Of a stretch of DNA of 64,000 nucleotides, positions 20,304 through 32,837 are shown piece by piece. The DNA comes from Coptis chinensis (lineage: Eukaryota; Streptophyta; Magnoliopsida; Ranunculales; Ranunculaceae). How positions within the stretch are numbered: the first letter of the stretch is position 1; each line of letters begins with the position of its first letter. A program made the translations under genes and the position numbers. The stretch is from assembly GCA_015680905.1 (NCBI GenBank), contig CM027378.1, forward strand, positions 41,079,001-41,143,000, given 5' to 3'. The notes under the pieces were generated by a model that was not told the origin of the DNA, made no database searches, and saw only the letters and a list, made by a program, of their open reading frames with translations.

Positions 20304-21216
20304 TTAAGCGTCATCCTCCTCCTCTTCATAGGACCACGGTTCTTTTGCGTCCTTCCACGCTATGATAACTTCCCAAGCCCTTCACCGTGTATCAACAACC
20401 TGTGCTAACCTGTCGAGTGTTACTCGGTCTGATGGGGTGTAAGGAGTAACCAAATGAGGTTGCACCTGCCATCCCGGCCAAGTCATAACTCGAAATGAAC
20501 GAACCACACAATTGGTGGGTCTCATGACTTCAACCCTAACCTAATTCGTGAACTAGGTACATAATACTGGTAAACAACCGCACATGATGCGGCAAACCAA
20601 AACAGGCATAAGAAGATACTTATGCCTCATGCTATGGGCTCTCTTTAGACTAGCCACTAAAACTCTGGGAATGTCATATAGGTGACATCCCTCAGCTAAA
20701 GCAAGGAAAACGTCGCCAGCGGCACTATTTACAGAAGTAAACTGCCACTCCCCTAAAATATTCATCAGGATGAATAACATGGTGGTGCCTACATTTAGGG
20801 ACAGGCTAACAAGGGCTATGTTATATCGCCCTTGGTCCATTACACGAAACACCCCTCCCCCATAATACTCATTGAAATATGCATAGTCATAGAGGTATGC
20901 ATTATCGGTCATATATCCCCACGTGTGTATAGGAAGGCAAAGGCAATCCCGAAACCAACGTTACCAAAGACTTACTGAATTCTATTGGTGTGTCATCAAC
21001 TACGATGGAGAATTTTTGTTCTCCATCTTGGTTACAATAGAAATTAACATTATTGTAGAAATAAGCAGTAAGCTGAGGTGAATACGAGTCATCATCACTT
21101 ACCAGTAGGTGCCGCCATCTTAACTGCAAGATCCTGTTGCGGAACCAACCTCCATAGGTCTTACTTCCCAGCAAGTCTTTGAAAGACTGCTTAGGTATGA
21201 TTGTAGGACATGTCAT
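20304..21216 (-). pseudogene. ORF B, broken copy (Y)
   Basis: The start is the ATG at 21216 (M-T-C-P-T-I-I-P-K-Q-S-F-K-D-L). The stop is TAA at 20306-20304 after an acidic E-E-E-E-D-D-A tail. The copy is divergent from W and A1 (for example L-L-V-S-D-D-D-S-Y-S-P-Q-L-T-A-Y-F-Y) but resembles P, so at least two ORF B subtypes exist. Conserved landmarks are D-G-E-Q-K-F-S-I, Y-N-I-A-L-V-S-L-S-L-N-V-G, L-Y-D-I-P-R and S-M-R-H-K-Y-L-L-M-P-V-L-V-C-R-I-M. Frameshifts lie near 20905 and 20555. Function unknown. Confidence 0.75.
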
Positions 21217-21289
21217 CATAAAACTACTCTCTAGAAGAGCTACAGACGACCTTGGAACAACCCATAAAAAATCAAAAAATTTCACGGCT

Positions 21290-21405
21290 ACGAAGGTCAG
21301 GGCGCGGGTCGCGCTCAGAGATAAATTGAGATACAGGCGTTTCAGCGCTAGGCGCGCTTATAATTGGTCTTGCTAGGGCGCGGGTAGCGCTCCGTCTGTG
21401 AAAAA
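21290..21405 (-). repeat. GC-rich repeat leader upstream of ORF B (Y)
   Basis: GGGCGCGGGTCGCGCTC at about 21300, GCTAGGCGCGC at about 21349 and GGGCGCGGGTAGCGCTCC at about 21376 are copies of the common GC unit. Confidence 0.65.
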
Positions 21406-21497
21406 TAGGGTGCAGTGAAAAACAAAAGGAAAAATCGGAGGTTTAAGGTGAGAGATGAAAATGAGATGTGTGGTTTTTGTGTGTAGAATGAATCAAG

Positions 21498-21505
21498 TAT
21501 ATATA
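21498..21505 (-). promoter_or_regulatory. TATA box upstream of ORF B (Y)
   Basis: TATATATA followed by ACTTG on the minus strand, about 285 bp before the ORF B start and just before the GC-rich leader. Confidence 0.5.
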
Positions 21506-21509
21506 GGGT

Positions 21510-21990
21510 TTTTGTTTCTAACACGAATCGACAAGTTGCTAAAATTTTTTAAGGCAATTGCCAGAAACAAAATATTTCCAGAACCTAAAACGGAAACAAC
21601 CTATATTCCTTATTCCAAAACAAGCCTAATATCTTTTAGATTGACTTTAGAATAGAAACTTCCTAACTCATTGAAATTTCATCCTACCACAATATCTAAT
21701 CATAGCCATGCCAATATCGCCAACATTCCCAACAATCTCCGAAATATTCCTTCTAAAATGGTGGATCATATAAAAACAATGATAAAAGAAATAATACCAC
21801 CCCCAAACAATTCGGGAAGGTGGGATTAATGCAAAAATCATCGCATGCGTTGAAAGGAACCAAATTAAATTCAAATCGAAATTCAAATAACAATTAACTA
21901 CCGAATTAAAATTTAACTACTGAATTCAACAACTTAACATCTAAACTAATAAAAACAATAAAAATTAACATCAAGACAACAAATTTTTCT
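21510..21990 (-). other. Spacer between ORF A and ORF B (Y)
   Basis: No ORF is supported. A polypurine-like G-tract (CACCCCCAAACA on the plus strand at 21799-21810) is preserved at the equivalent place in W, Z and Q. Confidence 0.5.
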
Positions 21991-21996
21991 AAATAA

Positions 21997-23173
21997 CTAG
22001 CCACGAGATAAAGATGGACCCTGAGATGAAGATTGGGCCTGGGTTGAAGATGGGGCCTGGGATGAAGATGGGCCTAGGCCATCCGTCCTTTGGCGACAAC
22101 GCTCGTGCCTCATAGACTCCCCTAAGGAAGAACCCCGCATAGGTGGCATGCGTTCTAGAATCTCTACTCGGAATCGGCATTGTGCTTCCATCTTTTCCTT
22201 CATTTCTACCCAATGCGCATCCTGACGCTGGACGAGAGTCTCCATGTTATACTGGAGATCCTTCCCACCATCGTTGAGCTGTTCATAATTTGTCTGAAGG
22301 TTCTTTTGTTTATTTCTAATTATAATCTGCATAGTCCGTAAATCTTCACAAATACTATAAACACAACACAAGCCACTATGCAGCACTGACATGTGTTCTA
22401 AATTAGAGGTACAACTTTCCAAGGCATTGGCATCCAAACATGTTATATCCTCCATCTCATCATTCGAATCGACCACCCTATCGTCCAGCAACTTCCAAGT
22501 CTTTTGGATACACTCCGTATAAATAATTGCATTTGAATGCAATTTTAACATAATACGATCAGATTTTGTAACAGCTCTAAAAGACATCATGATCTTAGTA
22601 ATCAATATCGGGAAGGGCGCAATACTCTTTCCAACTCCTCTAATCATATTTAAAATAAACTCGAGGATGCATAGTTTATACCTCTTCTCTTGTAATATCT
22701 AGAGAACGTGCAGACAGGTTAGACCGATGTCACTGACTTTCTCTTTCCCGATGATGTTCTTACCAATCCACTGAGCTACAGCCAGCTGGTTGGTTTGCAG
22801 AGATGATTGTCAGACACAATGAGAATTCGGATTGTACCATCCCTCTATGACAGTGTCTTTCATTAATGCAGGAACTCCAGCATACTGATTCCTGCAAGGT
22901 GGCTTCGAGATGGCGTTCCAGCATAATGCCTAAAATATCTACCAACAACTCTCTAGAAACTTCTCTCCTCGTCCCAGCCACCTTCACAAAAAAATTCTGA
23001 CCCTCCAACTCCCTCTTCTTATAGAATTGTTCGACCAAATCGGAGTGGTAGAAATCATCTGTCGAATACCACAACCTATTTCAATCCCTCCTAATCTTCT
23101 CATCACTTAAAAACAGCGCAAAGCAGTTGGCAGTAAAAGCTTGTTCCAGCAAAATTCTTCGTCTTTGAGCCAT
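21997..23173 (-). pseudogene. ORF A, coiled-coil 3' protein, broken copy (Y)
   Basis: The start is the ATG at 23173, giving a basic start with R-R-R-I-L-L-E-Q-A-F; P and Q have the same start. The first part has R-x-W-N-R-L-W-Y-S-T-D-D-F-Y, L-V-E-Q-F-Y-K-K-R-E-L-E-G and G-T-R-R-E-V-S-R, resembling the 'putative plant transposon protein' / Athila 3' ORF pattern. After a break (about 22760-22650) comes G-V-G-K-S-I-A-P-F-P-I-L-I-T-K-I-M, then a long heptad-like segment (about 22440-22200, likely coiled coil), then a Ser/Gln/Pro-rich tail ending at TAG 21999-21997. At least two frame changes inactivate it. Function unknown; its place corresponds to the env-like ORF of Athila. Confidence 0.75.
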
Positions 23174-24203
23174 TGAAGTTTGGAGTCGATTTGTGGGCTT
23201 GAGACAATGTAGGGAACAAGTTTGAATGGGATTCACTCACAAACTTGGAGTGGTGGCGGTGGTGGTTGTGAAATTTTTTTATTTTGGTAATTTTTTTGTA
23301 TTTTCGGTGGGTAAGTTGGTGTTGGATAATGCTGTAGAGTAGGACTCGCAATTTGGAGTGGGTTAAAACTATTTGGCGTGGTTGTATTTGGATTTCCCTA
23401 TTTTTTTATTTTTTTTATTTTGGTTAGGGTTTTGTGGGTTCTAATGGCGGAATTGAGAAGATGAACTCGCGATTTGTTTTTAGTTTGAGGGAGGAGATGC
23501 ACGTGTGCAGCACATGCGTGCGATATTTGGGCCCAAACCCAATTCGATTTCGAACATTTTTTATTTTATGAGTGCAAACTTCAAACTAAAATTACCGATT
23601 CGTTACCGGTCCGATTGTTGCGAATGAGATATGGAAATGATCAGTAGAGAATTTCCAATCCAATGATCCATAAAACACTCTATTCTAACCGCGTGTGACA
23701 TATAAAATGATGGAGTGCGTGAATGACGTAAGTTATGCGAACAAATGAAATCTAAATTTATAGATAATGTCAACCCTAATCAAAATACGATTAAACGGCA
23801 TACGCAACAGAAAGACCAACACCCCACCCCCAAACAAATTTGATAGAACAGAGTTTAGAAAATTTGTTTTAAACGTGGGTCTTTTAAAGTAAGATTTCCG
23901 AGACTTCCTAGATTACTATTTATATGGTTTTGATATTTTTTATTTTTTATGAATAAGATTTAATATAAGAAAAACAAAAAGCAATAAAGACATAATTCAC
24001 ACCATAGAGGAACATGACTCAAAAACCGAGAAAACATGTAAGAGTGAAAAACGTGAATTATGTTAAAAGTGGTCTTAGGATCCGGTACTTACAGCCACAC
24101 ACTCCCTGGGGAGGGCCTGGTTACCTGAATGGTGCAGTTTCCAATATATGGAAGTGTAAGGAAGTACACCAAACAACAAAGGTCAGTCCTCATAGACAGG
24201 GTC
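23174..24203 (-). other. Spacer between integrase and ORF A (Y)
   Basis: No ORF is supported. It contains the ORF A leader, a polypurine-like CACCCCCAAACA (about 23823), one GGGTCTTTTAAAGT unit (about 23878) and the conserved post-integrase block at about 24085-24185 with a minus-strand GTAAGT at 24092-24087. Confidence 0.55.
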
Positions 24204-27200
24204 TTATAAAAGGACTTCTTCCACAGTAGGGGACATTAACTCGTGAAAATGTTTTAACCGTTGGCCATTGATTTGAAAGGTACTGTTTTTCTTGGGATTT
24301 ACCAAGGTGATTGCCTCGTAAGGGGTGACTTCAATAACCAGAAAAGGACCGGACCAACGGGTTTTTAATTTCCCTAGAAAAATATGTAGACGGGAGTTGT
24401 AAAGCAAGAACTTTTGACCTACTACAAACTCTTTGCGCAAGATTTGCTTATCATGAACACGTTTCATGTTAGCTTTATATTCCTTCACGAGATCGTAAGA
24501 ATCGCTACGGATTTCTTCAAGCTCACTCAATTGCAACTTGCGCTTGACACCCGCCTCATCAAAATTGAAGTTAAGGCTTTTTATAGCCCACATAACACGG
24601 TGCTCCAATTCAACGGGCAAATGACAAGGTTTCCCAAACACAAGTCTAAAGGGAGACATACCTATAGGAGCTTTGAAAGCAGTCTTATATGCCCATAAGG
24701 CATCAGTTAGACGCTTTGACCAATATTTCCTATCAGGATTTCCAGTTGTTTCTAAGATTTTTTTGATTCCCTATTATAAACTTCTACTTGTCCACTAGTT
24801 TGTGGATGATTAGGAGTTGCTACCTTATGTGTAACTCCATACTTTTTTACTAAAAACGCAACAACTCTGTTGCAAAAATGTGTTCCACCATCACTAATGA
24901 TGGCTTTCGAAATGCCAAAAGGACAGAAAATATACTCCTTAATAAAAAATACAACTGTCTTATGGTCATTGCTACAGCAAGCCATGACCTCTATCCATTT
25001 AGACACGTAGTCCACGGCAACTAGAATATATATAAAATTGTGGGAAACAGGAAAAGGACCCATGAAATCAATGCCCCATATGTCAAAAAATTCTACCACC
25101 ATGATTGGATTTAATGGCATCATATTATGCTTCGTAATTCGCCCAAGTTATTGGCAACGAACACACGTCTTGCAATGCACTTGGGCATCTTTAAAAAAGG
25201 TAGGCCAATAAAACCCACATTGAAGAATTTTAGCAGCTGTTTTCATACCACTAAAATGACCACCCCAATCTTTGTCATGGCAGAACGATAGAACCTTATT
25301 ATATTTCCATTAGGGAATACAACGACGAATAATCTGATCCACACAATACTTAAAAAGGTAGGGCTCATCCTAGTAGTATAGCTTAACTCTGGCCACGAAC
25401 TTCTTACATTCATTTCTTGACCAATCATCAGGAAGAATATCAGACGCTAAATAATTCACAATATCTACATACCATGGTGCATAAAAAATAGCATACAGAT
25501 GCTCATCAGGAAAGGAGTCAGGTATGGACTCAGAATCACTATCATCGTCATTTGCTAGTCTATATAAGTGGTCGGCAACTACATTTTTTACCCCTCTTTT
25601 GTCATTTATTTCTAATGTGAACTCTTGCAGGAGAAGAATCCATCGGATTAATCTCTGCTTAGCATCCTTCTTTGCGAGAAGGTACCTAAGGGCTGCATGG
25701 TTCGTGTAAACTAAAGTTTTAGAACCAACCAAATAAGGACGAAACTTATCTAAAACATAAACGACAGCTAAAAATTCTTTTTCAGTAGTTGTATAATTCC
25801 TTTAAGCATCGTTTAAAGTTTTACTAGCATAATAAATGACAGTGGACTCATTATCTAGTTTCTGACCTAACACAGCACCAACGGCATAATCACTAACATC
25901 ACACATGAGTTCGAAAGGTTTAGACTAATCGGGAGGCTGTATAATGGGTGCAGATGTTAAGGCGGCTATTAAAGTTTCAAAAGCCTGTTTACAGTTAAAA
26001 TTAAAATCAAAGATGGCATCCTTTAGAAGCAAATTAGTCAAAGGCCTAGCTATTTTTGAAAAATCTTTGATAAAACGCCTATAAAACCCTGCATGGCCTA
26101 GAAAGGCTCTAATATCATGAACAGTTCGTGGTATTGGTAGAGACGATATCTTATCTAGTTTGGCCTTATATACTTCGATAGCATCACTAGATAGAATGTG
26201 ACCTAGGACAATTCCTTTTTTCACCATGAAATGACATTTTTCCCAATTTAAAACCAGACTTTTCTCTTCACACCGTGTCAAAACCTTAGACAAGTTAGAC
26301 AGGCAATCAGTGAAAGAGTCTCCATAGATAGAAAAATCATCTATGAAAACTTCCATGAAGCGCTCTACCATGTCACTAAATATATGAAACATACACCGTT
26401 GGAAGGTACCAGGAGCATTATAAAGGCCAAAAGGCATTCATTTATAGGCATATGTTCCAAACGGACATTTGAAGGTAGTCTTTTCTTGGTCATTAATATC
26501 AATAATAATCTGAAAATAGCCAGAGTAGCCATCCAAAAAATAATAAAAAGAATGACCAGCTAGACGTTCGAGCATCTGATTTATAAAGGATAAAGGAAAA
26601 TGATCCTTTCGTGTCATGGCATTTAAACGTTTGTAATCAATACAGATCCTCCATTTCAAAGGACCATGAGTGGAAACATATTCACCCTTGGCATTACGTA
26701 CCATGGTAATCCCTGATTTCTTAGGAACTAGATGAATGGGACTTACCCATTCGCTATCAGAGATTAGGTATATGATACCCGCATTGAGTAACCGTAAGAC
26801 TTCTTCCCTGGGATGTTGAGGTTTGTGAGAAGTCTTTGCGTTATCCTCCAAATGGATACGATAAGTGCAAACATTAGGGTCAATTCCCTTAATGTCGTTT
26901 AGGGACCAACTAATCACCGAACGATGTTCCAAAATCACCCTAATTAAACATGCCTCATCATCCTCAGATAACAGAGAAGATATAATTACCGTATGACTAC
27001 CATCTGGATCAAGTTGAATATACTTTAACTCAGAAGGAAGAGGTTTAAGCACCGAGGTGGAAGGAATGTCGATAAATGCTTCTAGAGGGTCCTCATCTTG
27101 AGTAATGAAGACTTGTTTAGGTAGCAGGTCTTCAAACTCAGTAGATGGAGCACCAGAAGGGTCTAAGGTAGGTGTAGACTCGAAGATGGTGTTGACTTCC

Positions 27201-27973
27201 TCTAAGTAGGAGTCATCGGCGAAATCTAAACTTCCAAAAGAAAGGAATTTATGCATCTGGTTTTCTGGAAACATGTTATTAAAATAGTCTTGAGCTAAGC
27301 TCTCGATCATGCTAACCTCCCCATCTACAGATGAATCTGGTAATTGTTTCATCATTTTAAAAACATTTACCTCAACAAAAAGATGGCCAAAAGACAAGGA
27401 CATCGAACCATCGTGGCAATTTATAAGCGCATTGGCAGTCACCAAGAAGGGACGCCCTAAGATGATCGGAATAGAGTCGTTAACGACTTCCGTATCGAGG
27501 ATAACAAAATCAGCAGGATAGTAGAAATCCTAAACCTTAACAAGCACATTTTCAACCACACCCTTAGGATACTTAATAGATCGATCCAATAATTGCAACA
27601 TAATTGTAGTAGGTTGCATCTCCTGTAGACCTATTTGTTTGTATAGATAATACGGGAGTAAGTTAACACTTGCCCCTAGGTCTAATAGCGCGGTCGTTGT
27701 ATGGGAATCTCCTAAGGTGCATTGTATAGTAGGACGAACAGGGTCCTTGTACTAAACGGTTCCATTATGTTCGGTTAAAGTTGGAAACTGTTCTATTAAA
27801 AATGCATCTTTAGGAATATTTGTCTTATGCCTAGTAGTGCACAACTCTGTAAGAAACTATGCATGGTGAGGTAACTTTTTAATTGCTTCAAGAAAGGGTA
27901 GGTTTATTGTTAGATTTTTGAAAACTTTCCTAATCTCGTCAAAGTTTGTATCCTTGTTTAACATTGCTAATCT
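24204..27973 (-). pseudogene. pol: pol: protease, reverse transcriptase, RNase H, integrase (Y)
   Basis: Domains in order. Retropepsin: L-L-D-L-G-A-S-V-N-L-L-P near 27690-27655 and I-L-G-R-P-F-L near 27455. RT: I-S-D-S-E-W-V-S-P-I-H-L-V-P-K-K, then M-P-F-G-L-Y-N-A-P-G-T-F-Q-R-C-M (from 26437), and catalytic F-I-D-D at 26347-26336. RNase H: T-N-H-A-A-L, with Asp replaced by Asn relative to P. Integrase: D at about 25069, D at about 24892 and E at about 24784, with no chromodomain. In-frame stops include TGA at 26440-26438 (CGA in P), TAG at 25927-25925 (TGG in P) and TAA at 25804-25802 (CAA in P). The product would copy and insert the element; this copy is dead. Confidence 0.92.
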
Positions 27974-29678
27974 CTAGGGAAACGGTGGTTTCTCTCTATA
28001 TTTAGAGTATGAATCAACAGGATGTATAACCTTGGCTTTCTGTTTCTTAGGTTGTGGTTTAATTGGTACGTCTAGAGGGGTAGGATCTTCAGTTTCTATT
28101 TCGGTATCTAGTTCAATATCTGGTGTAGGGACTACTGGTAGGGTAACTATAGGCATAGTTACGGCGTTATCAACCACTCTACCAGAACAGACAATGGTGA
28201 TGGCATTCAGCTCACCTACATTTGCATTATCCTTACTAGTATTACCGTTTACCTCAAAGGCTGTGTTTGTTGTTTTAGGATTAGGTATCGCTTGACCTGG
28301 AAACACACCTTTGGGTTGTACTTTCTCTTGGGCTAACTGTTGTAAGGAAAGTTGGATGGCTTGTAAAATATGTTGTTGGGATTGCATATAGGCATCAAAA
28401 CGATCCGGTTGTGGAGGAGTGTTTGTTACAGGTTGTGTGACAGGAACTATGTCACGTTGATTATTAATAGGTGGGTTGTGATAATTATGAGTAACCAGAA
28501 CGATACCTGTATTAGCATTATAATTATTATAATTCCCTTGTCCTTGTCCTTCTCGTGGTAGAGCATGGTTGTAATTGTTTGCTGGTTTTAACATTTTGAT
28601 TATTAAACCCTAGAAGTGTAACTTGTTAATTATTTCTCCAACTGAAGTTGGGATGTTGTCTCCAAGGGGCGTTATGAATAGGATAGCTATTAATAGAGTA
28701 AACATTATCTTGTTGTGATGTTTGTTGTTCATAGGAGAGAGGACAATAGGAGTCGGGATGCTCAGGACTCAAACATAAATTACATGGATTAGAGTTGACA
28801 TTCATGACGGGAATAGGCTTTTGTTGAATAGAAGTAGCTTCTACCTTTTTAGTTAGAGATTCAATTAAAGTTTTAAGCTCAGGATCGGTTTAATCTCAAA
28901 CATACAGGCGGCCTTAACTGTTGAAGAAGAACTAGCGGAGCGGGAGATATCGTCACTATCCCCCCAGTTATTATGACACTTTGTTTGATCTTCTAAAAAT
29001 TTATAAGCCTCTGAGGCTCCTTTACTGAGGAAGCTACCCTCATTCATTATATCAAGGACCTCTTTATGGTGGTGTAACAGTCCCTTGAAAATCTTTCGCA
29101 AGGTTATGATATGGACACTCTATAAGAAGGTCAGTGAAACGATTCCAAGCCTCCGAAAAGGATTCATGAGGATTCTATCGAAAAAAATGAATCTTGGAAA
29201 GCATTTCATCAGTTTTCAGTGGTAGGTAAAAATGTTCCATAAATAGTTGAACAAGTTTGGCCCATGAGTCCATAGAATTAGGCGCTTGGGCAGTTAACCA
29301 AGACGACGCCTTGTCGGCTAGGGTGAAAGGAAACACCTTTCGTTTAATTTGTTTAGCACTAACCGTAGGATGATGGAATGTGGTAAGGAGTTGTTCAATC
29401 CTACACATGTGCTGATAAGGTTTTTCATGGCCTAACCCATGAAAAATGGGTAACAAATTAAATATATTTGGGGGGATTTGGAAATCCCCCATTGGGTCTG
29501 CAAGAACGATGCAAGATTTTGGGCTATCGTTCAAGGCTTTGTAAAAGTCATAGAGAGGAGACTCTCTTTCTTCAGCCATTATTTCAGGTGTAGCGTGTGG
29601 TATACTAGATAAGTGTGTGTGTTGACGTTCACGATAAATTATGCTAGTCATTTTTTCTCTACCTGACCGTAATCTCAT
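27974..29678 (-). pseudogene. gag: gag with CCHC zinc knuckle (Y)
   Basis: The start is taken at the ATG at 29678 (M-R-L-R-S-G-R-E); P has the same M-R-L-R-S start. The capsid-like region (29678-29175) keeps N-I-F-N-L-L-P-I-F-H-G-L, V-F-P-F-T-L-A-D-K-A-S-S-W-L and W-A-K-L-V-Q. It is followed by an interrupted stretch to about 28865 and a CX2CX4HX4C knuckle at about 28800-28740 (C-N-L-C...C). The last part (28594-27974) is Asn/Gln/Pro-rich and ends in a basic Lys-rich stretch leading into protease. The frame changes several times. Gag would package element RNA in cytoplasmic particles. Confidence 0.85.
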
Positions 29679-29899
29679 GCAAGGCTAAGTCTAATATTAA
29701 AGAAACATGACTACAGTCAAAATAACCCTAATATGCTAGTATAAATCCTCTAACAGGAGTTTGTGAGGAGTGGAAGAAAGAAGTACCTGAATGCTTCCTT
29801 GCTTCGCTTATGAATAGCGTCTTGTATACGCGAGCTCAGTGTATTTAACAAGTTAGAAACACTGAATAACTTGAAGAAATGGAAATTTTGACTAACCTA

Positions 29900-30200
29900 T
29901 GGAAATTGGGCTAATCAGAGGAGGGCGCGGGGTGCACTCAGATTTTGCCTTTCAAGGGCGTAGGGTGCGCTCGTGCATTGGCTGATGTCTAGACAATATA
30001 GCGCGGGGTGCTCTCTGAATTGGCCTTAGAAGGGCGCGGGGTGCGCTTATGCCTTGGCTGGCGTCTAGACAATAGAGCGCAGGGTGCACTCTGAATTTTC
30101 CTTGGAGGGCACGGGGTGCACTCAGGTCCAACTCGAGTTCCAGGTGCTTCAGTGCTAGGCGTGCTCAGAAGTATGGGCATGGGTCGCGCTCAGGCTATTC
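29900..30200 (-). repeat. GC-rich minisatellite in the gag leader (Y)
   Basis: About three to four units of roughly 75 bp contain GGGCGCGGGGTGCGCT, (T/C)GTCTAGACAATA and AGCGC(G/A)GGGTGC. They lie between the primer-binding site and gag. Each unit offers short GC-rich stems. Confidence 0.75.
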
Positions 30201-30319
30201 TTGCGAAAAAAATTTAGTTTCTGAACCAAACGATCACAGTTAGAACCAAACAAGGGTGGGTGGGTTTAATGGGACTTTGGGAAGACTAACAATACGAATG
30301 TAAACAATTCTAAACATAA

Positions 30320-30339
30320 CTAAGATGGCAGCGACGCCA
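30320..30339 (-). promoter_or_regulatory. Primer-binding site (Y)
   Basis: The minus strand reads TGGCGTCGCTGCCATCTTAG, two bases from the 5' LTR edge at 30342. It is one base different from W in the TGGCGCC core. Confidence 0.75.
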
Positions 30340-30341
30340 TT

Positions 30342-31786
30342 TGATAAAATGTAAAAAGATAGTTTTACCTACGAATAAACGATGAAACTCAAACGCAAGT
30401 AAAACTAAAACTTAATTTAGCTTAATTATCAAAGTTCGCTACTCTCGATGCTATTGCAATATAGTTGGAATAGAAAATTCATTCCACTCCTAGTTTTTTA
30501 GAATTCACGTTAACTAAGATTATCAGTTCTATCAAAGTCAATGAGAGTACGGATTATATAATTATGCTAACAACAATGGTAATTCAACTAATCAAGATAC
30601 GATATTTCAACTACGAAAATACTAAATTGACAATATGATAATGAATTAGGGGGATTTGATTCCACCTTAAATCAACTTAATCAACTAGCGAGGAATTGTC
30701 GTAAGCCGAATTGTAATGCTTCCGCATAACAATTGGGTGTTTCTAATCCCTAATTGTTCATAGTAATCTCTACCAACTAACAACTAGCATGTGAAGCAAT
30801 CAAACCCATTCTCATGGTGAACTAATTACTTTCTATAATGAAATAGAATATTACGAACTATTCTACGCTAACAACAATCAAGTTTTCATCAAGGCTTCTT
30901 CAAACCCCTCTAATGGAGGTTTTAGCCTTGAATCATTAAACTATCATTTATATATAAACAATAACAAGACATGATAAAATAATATAAATTTACTTATTTG
31001 ATTTAAAATGAAAGTCTAATCACGCAAGATTGAATAAAAACTAGTAATGATTATTAACTAAATCTATGAATTAAAACAAAAATGACTTAATGAAATGAAA
31101 CTAGAATTATCAATAGCTAACTAACTTTATTGATCTAATGAATAATAACAATAAACTGATTCAAAACTGAATTCAGAACAAGGTAATAAAACTAAGTAAT
31201 GGAGTCTTAAAACTAATTTATTTTCTAATCTAGGTCTAGTTAATGAGTCTCCTCCTTCCTTCCTTTGAAGAGGAGAAAGAGATCCCCAATTTCGTGCATG
31301 GGCCTGGAACCATGTTTTGGGCCAGAAAATCGGGCCCAAAACCCAATTTCTTCAGTCCAAAAAGGGGATTTCAGTTAGAAATAACTTCAATGCCCTTTTC
31401 TTCCACTTCTGCTTCTCTGAATGGGTCAAGACTTAGACCGTTGGAAAGCTCTTTCCGAGACAGTCGTTTTGACGTATGGAAAGCCTAATTCTGAGGTCTG
31501 AGTCCAAAGATACGACTTTTGGAAGTTCTATTGACTTTGACTTTTCGACTTTGATCTGGCTTTAAAAAGGTTTTTTCTCCTTTAATCTTGGCCTTTAATC
31601 ATAGAACTTCTTAGCAAGCAACCCTTACTCCTTTATCTCGCAAAAGTGACACATTTCTGTACATAATTGACCCCAATGCCTGAAATACATAAAAGTACGT
31701 AATCAGCATTAACTCTTATTTATTACTCGCATAATCTGTTTAAAAGTATTATTGTTAAGGAAAACTACATTTTTGGGCTCTTATCA
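30342..31786 (-). repeat. 5' LTR of Y
   Basis: The 1445-bp LTR runs on the minus strand from TGATAAGAGCCC (31786) to TTTATCA (30342). It is followed inwards by the primer-binding site. The outer flank 31787 onward is Z. Confidence 0.87.
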
Positions 31787-32837
31787 GCGGGGATTAGGTG
31801 ATGGTTTAAGAATGAAGGAAATGGAAATTCAAAAAGAACCAGTCTGAGATAATAGAGTCTTCATATTATGTAACTAGAGAAAACCTTGTTCTTTACTTTG
31901 CTTCTACACTTTGTTTCCATATTTAGCCATTTTTTTCTTTTTCTTTTGGCTTTTGACTCCCTTGATTTTATTTTTGGAGTTCTGACTTTTTATTTTATTT
32001 ATATATATTATTTTCTTTTGTTTGGATGAAAACTTTCTTTTCTTATTTGAAACAACTAAGAAATTCTTGGTTTCACAAGTCTTTCTCTTTCCTATACTTC
32101 ATTTCATCTCTATTCCTATACTCATTCACAAATGGGTAGACTGATTTTTATTTTTATTTTGTTTTGTAAAAGGGTAAAGGATTTTCTGTTTATGAAAGGC
32201 TAAAGAAAGGCTCAGAGGGGCGACTAGCATAAAATAATTTCATATAGGTTTGAATTTCTGGCTATATCGATCCAAAGAGGGCCTAAATTCTCGCTTAGGA
32301 TTTGGTATAGTGATCAAGCAAGTGGACGTGTGATTTCTCTATTCAGAATTTACTTCTCCCTTGTGTCATTTCTCATATAATTCATTCATATAAGGCTTTA
32401 GGCTATATTCTCACAGGATTTGTAGAATAAGTACTCTAGCCTAGATTTCATAAACTTACTGTCAATACAAACATAGATGCTCATGCAATATATTTATGAA
32501 AAGATGCAATGATTATTGCCTACATATTAACCTAAATTTCTAAAAACAATTCTAATTTAAAAGCTAACGTGAAACTTCTAGAATAATATCATCATGGAGA
32601 AAGAAACAATACCAATATTTCTAAGTGTATAGCATAAACTTTTTATTTATATTTATGATTTTTTTTTTAATTTTTTTACTATAAAACAAGTGCATATTAT
32701 ACATGTATTATCCTAATAGGTGTTTTAATTTATGCGTGTTTCCATGCCACCCCCAAATAAGAACATGATTTGTATTCAAAGTATAAAAATAAGAATTGTA
32801 GAAAATACCATGGAAACACGTGAAAATTGAAGAACAC
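31787..32837 (-). other. 3' spacer of Z with internal polypurine module
   Basis: No ORF is supported. CACCCCCAAATAAG at about 32750 is the internal module. A T-rich tract (plus strand) at about 31930-32160 matches the purine-rich tract of the other spacers. Confidence 0.55.

Larger units (their letters stand above)
17627..31786 (-). mobile_element. Y: nearly full-length autonomous Athila-like element
   Basis: From its 5' end (31786): 5' LTR 31786-30342, primer-binding site, GC-repeat leader, gag, protease, RT, RNase H, integrase, post-integrase spacer, ORF A, ORF B, 3' spacer, polypurine tract, and a 3' LTR truncated at 17627. The two LTRs match each other better than other LTRs here, including a shared A-T-T-T-A-T-A-T-A-T-A-A-A-C block, which supports one element. 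It sits in the 3' spacer of Z (31787 continues GCGGGGATTAGG as in Q at about 53250). The left flank and one target duplication are lost. Confidence 0.85.
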
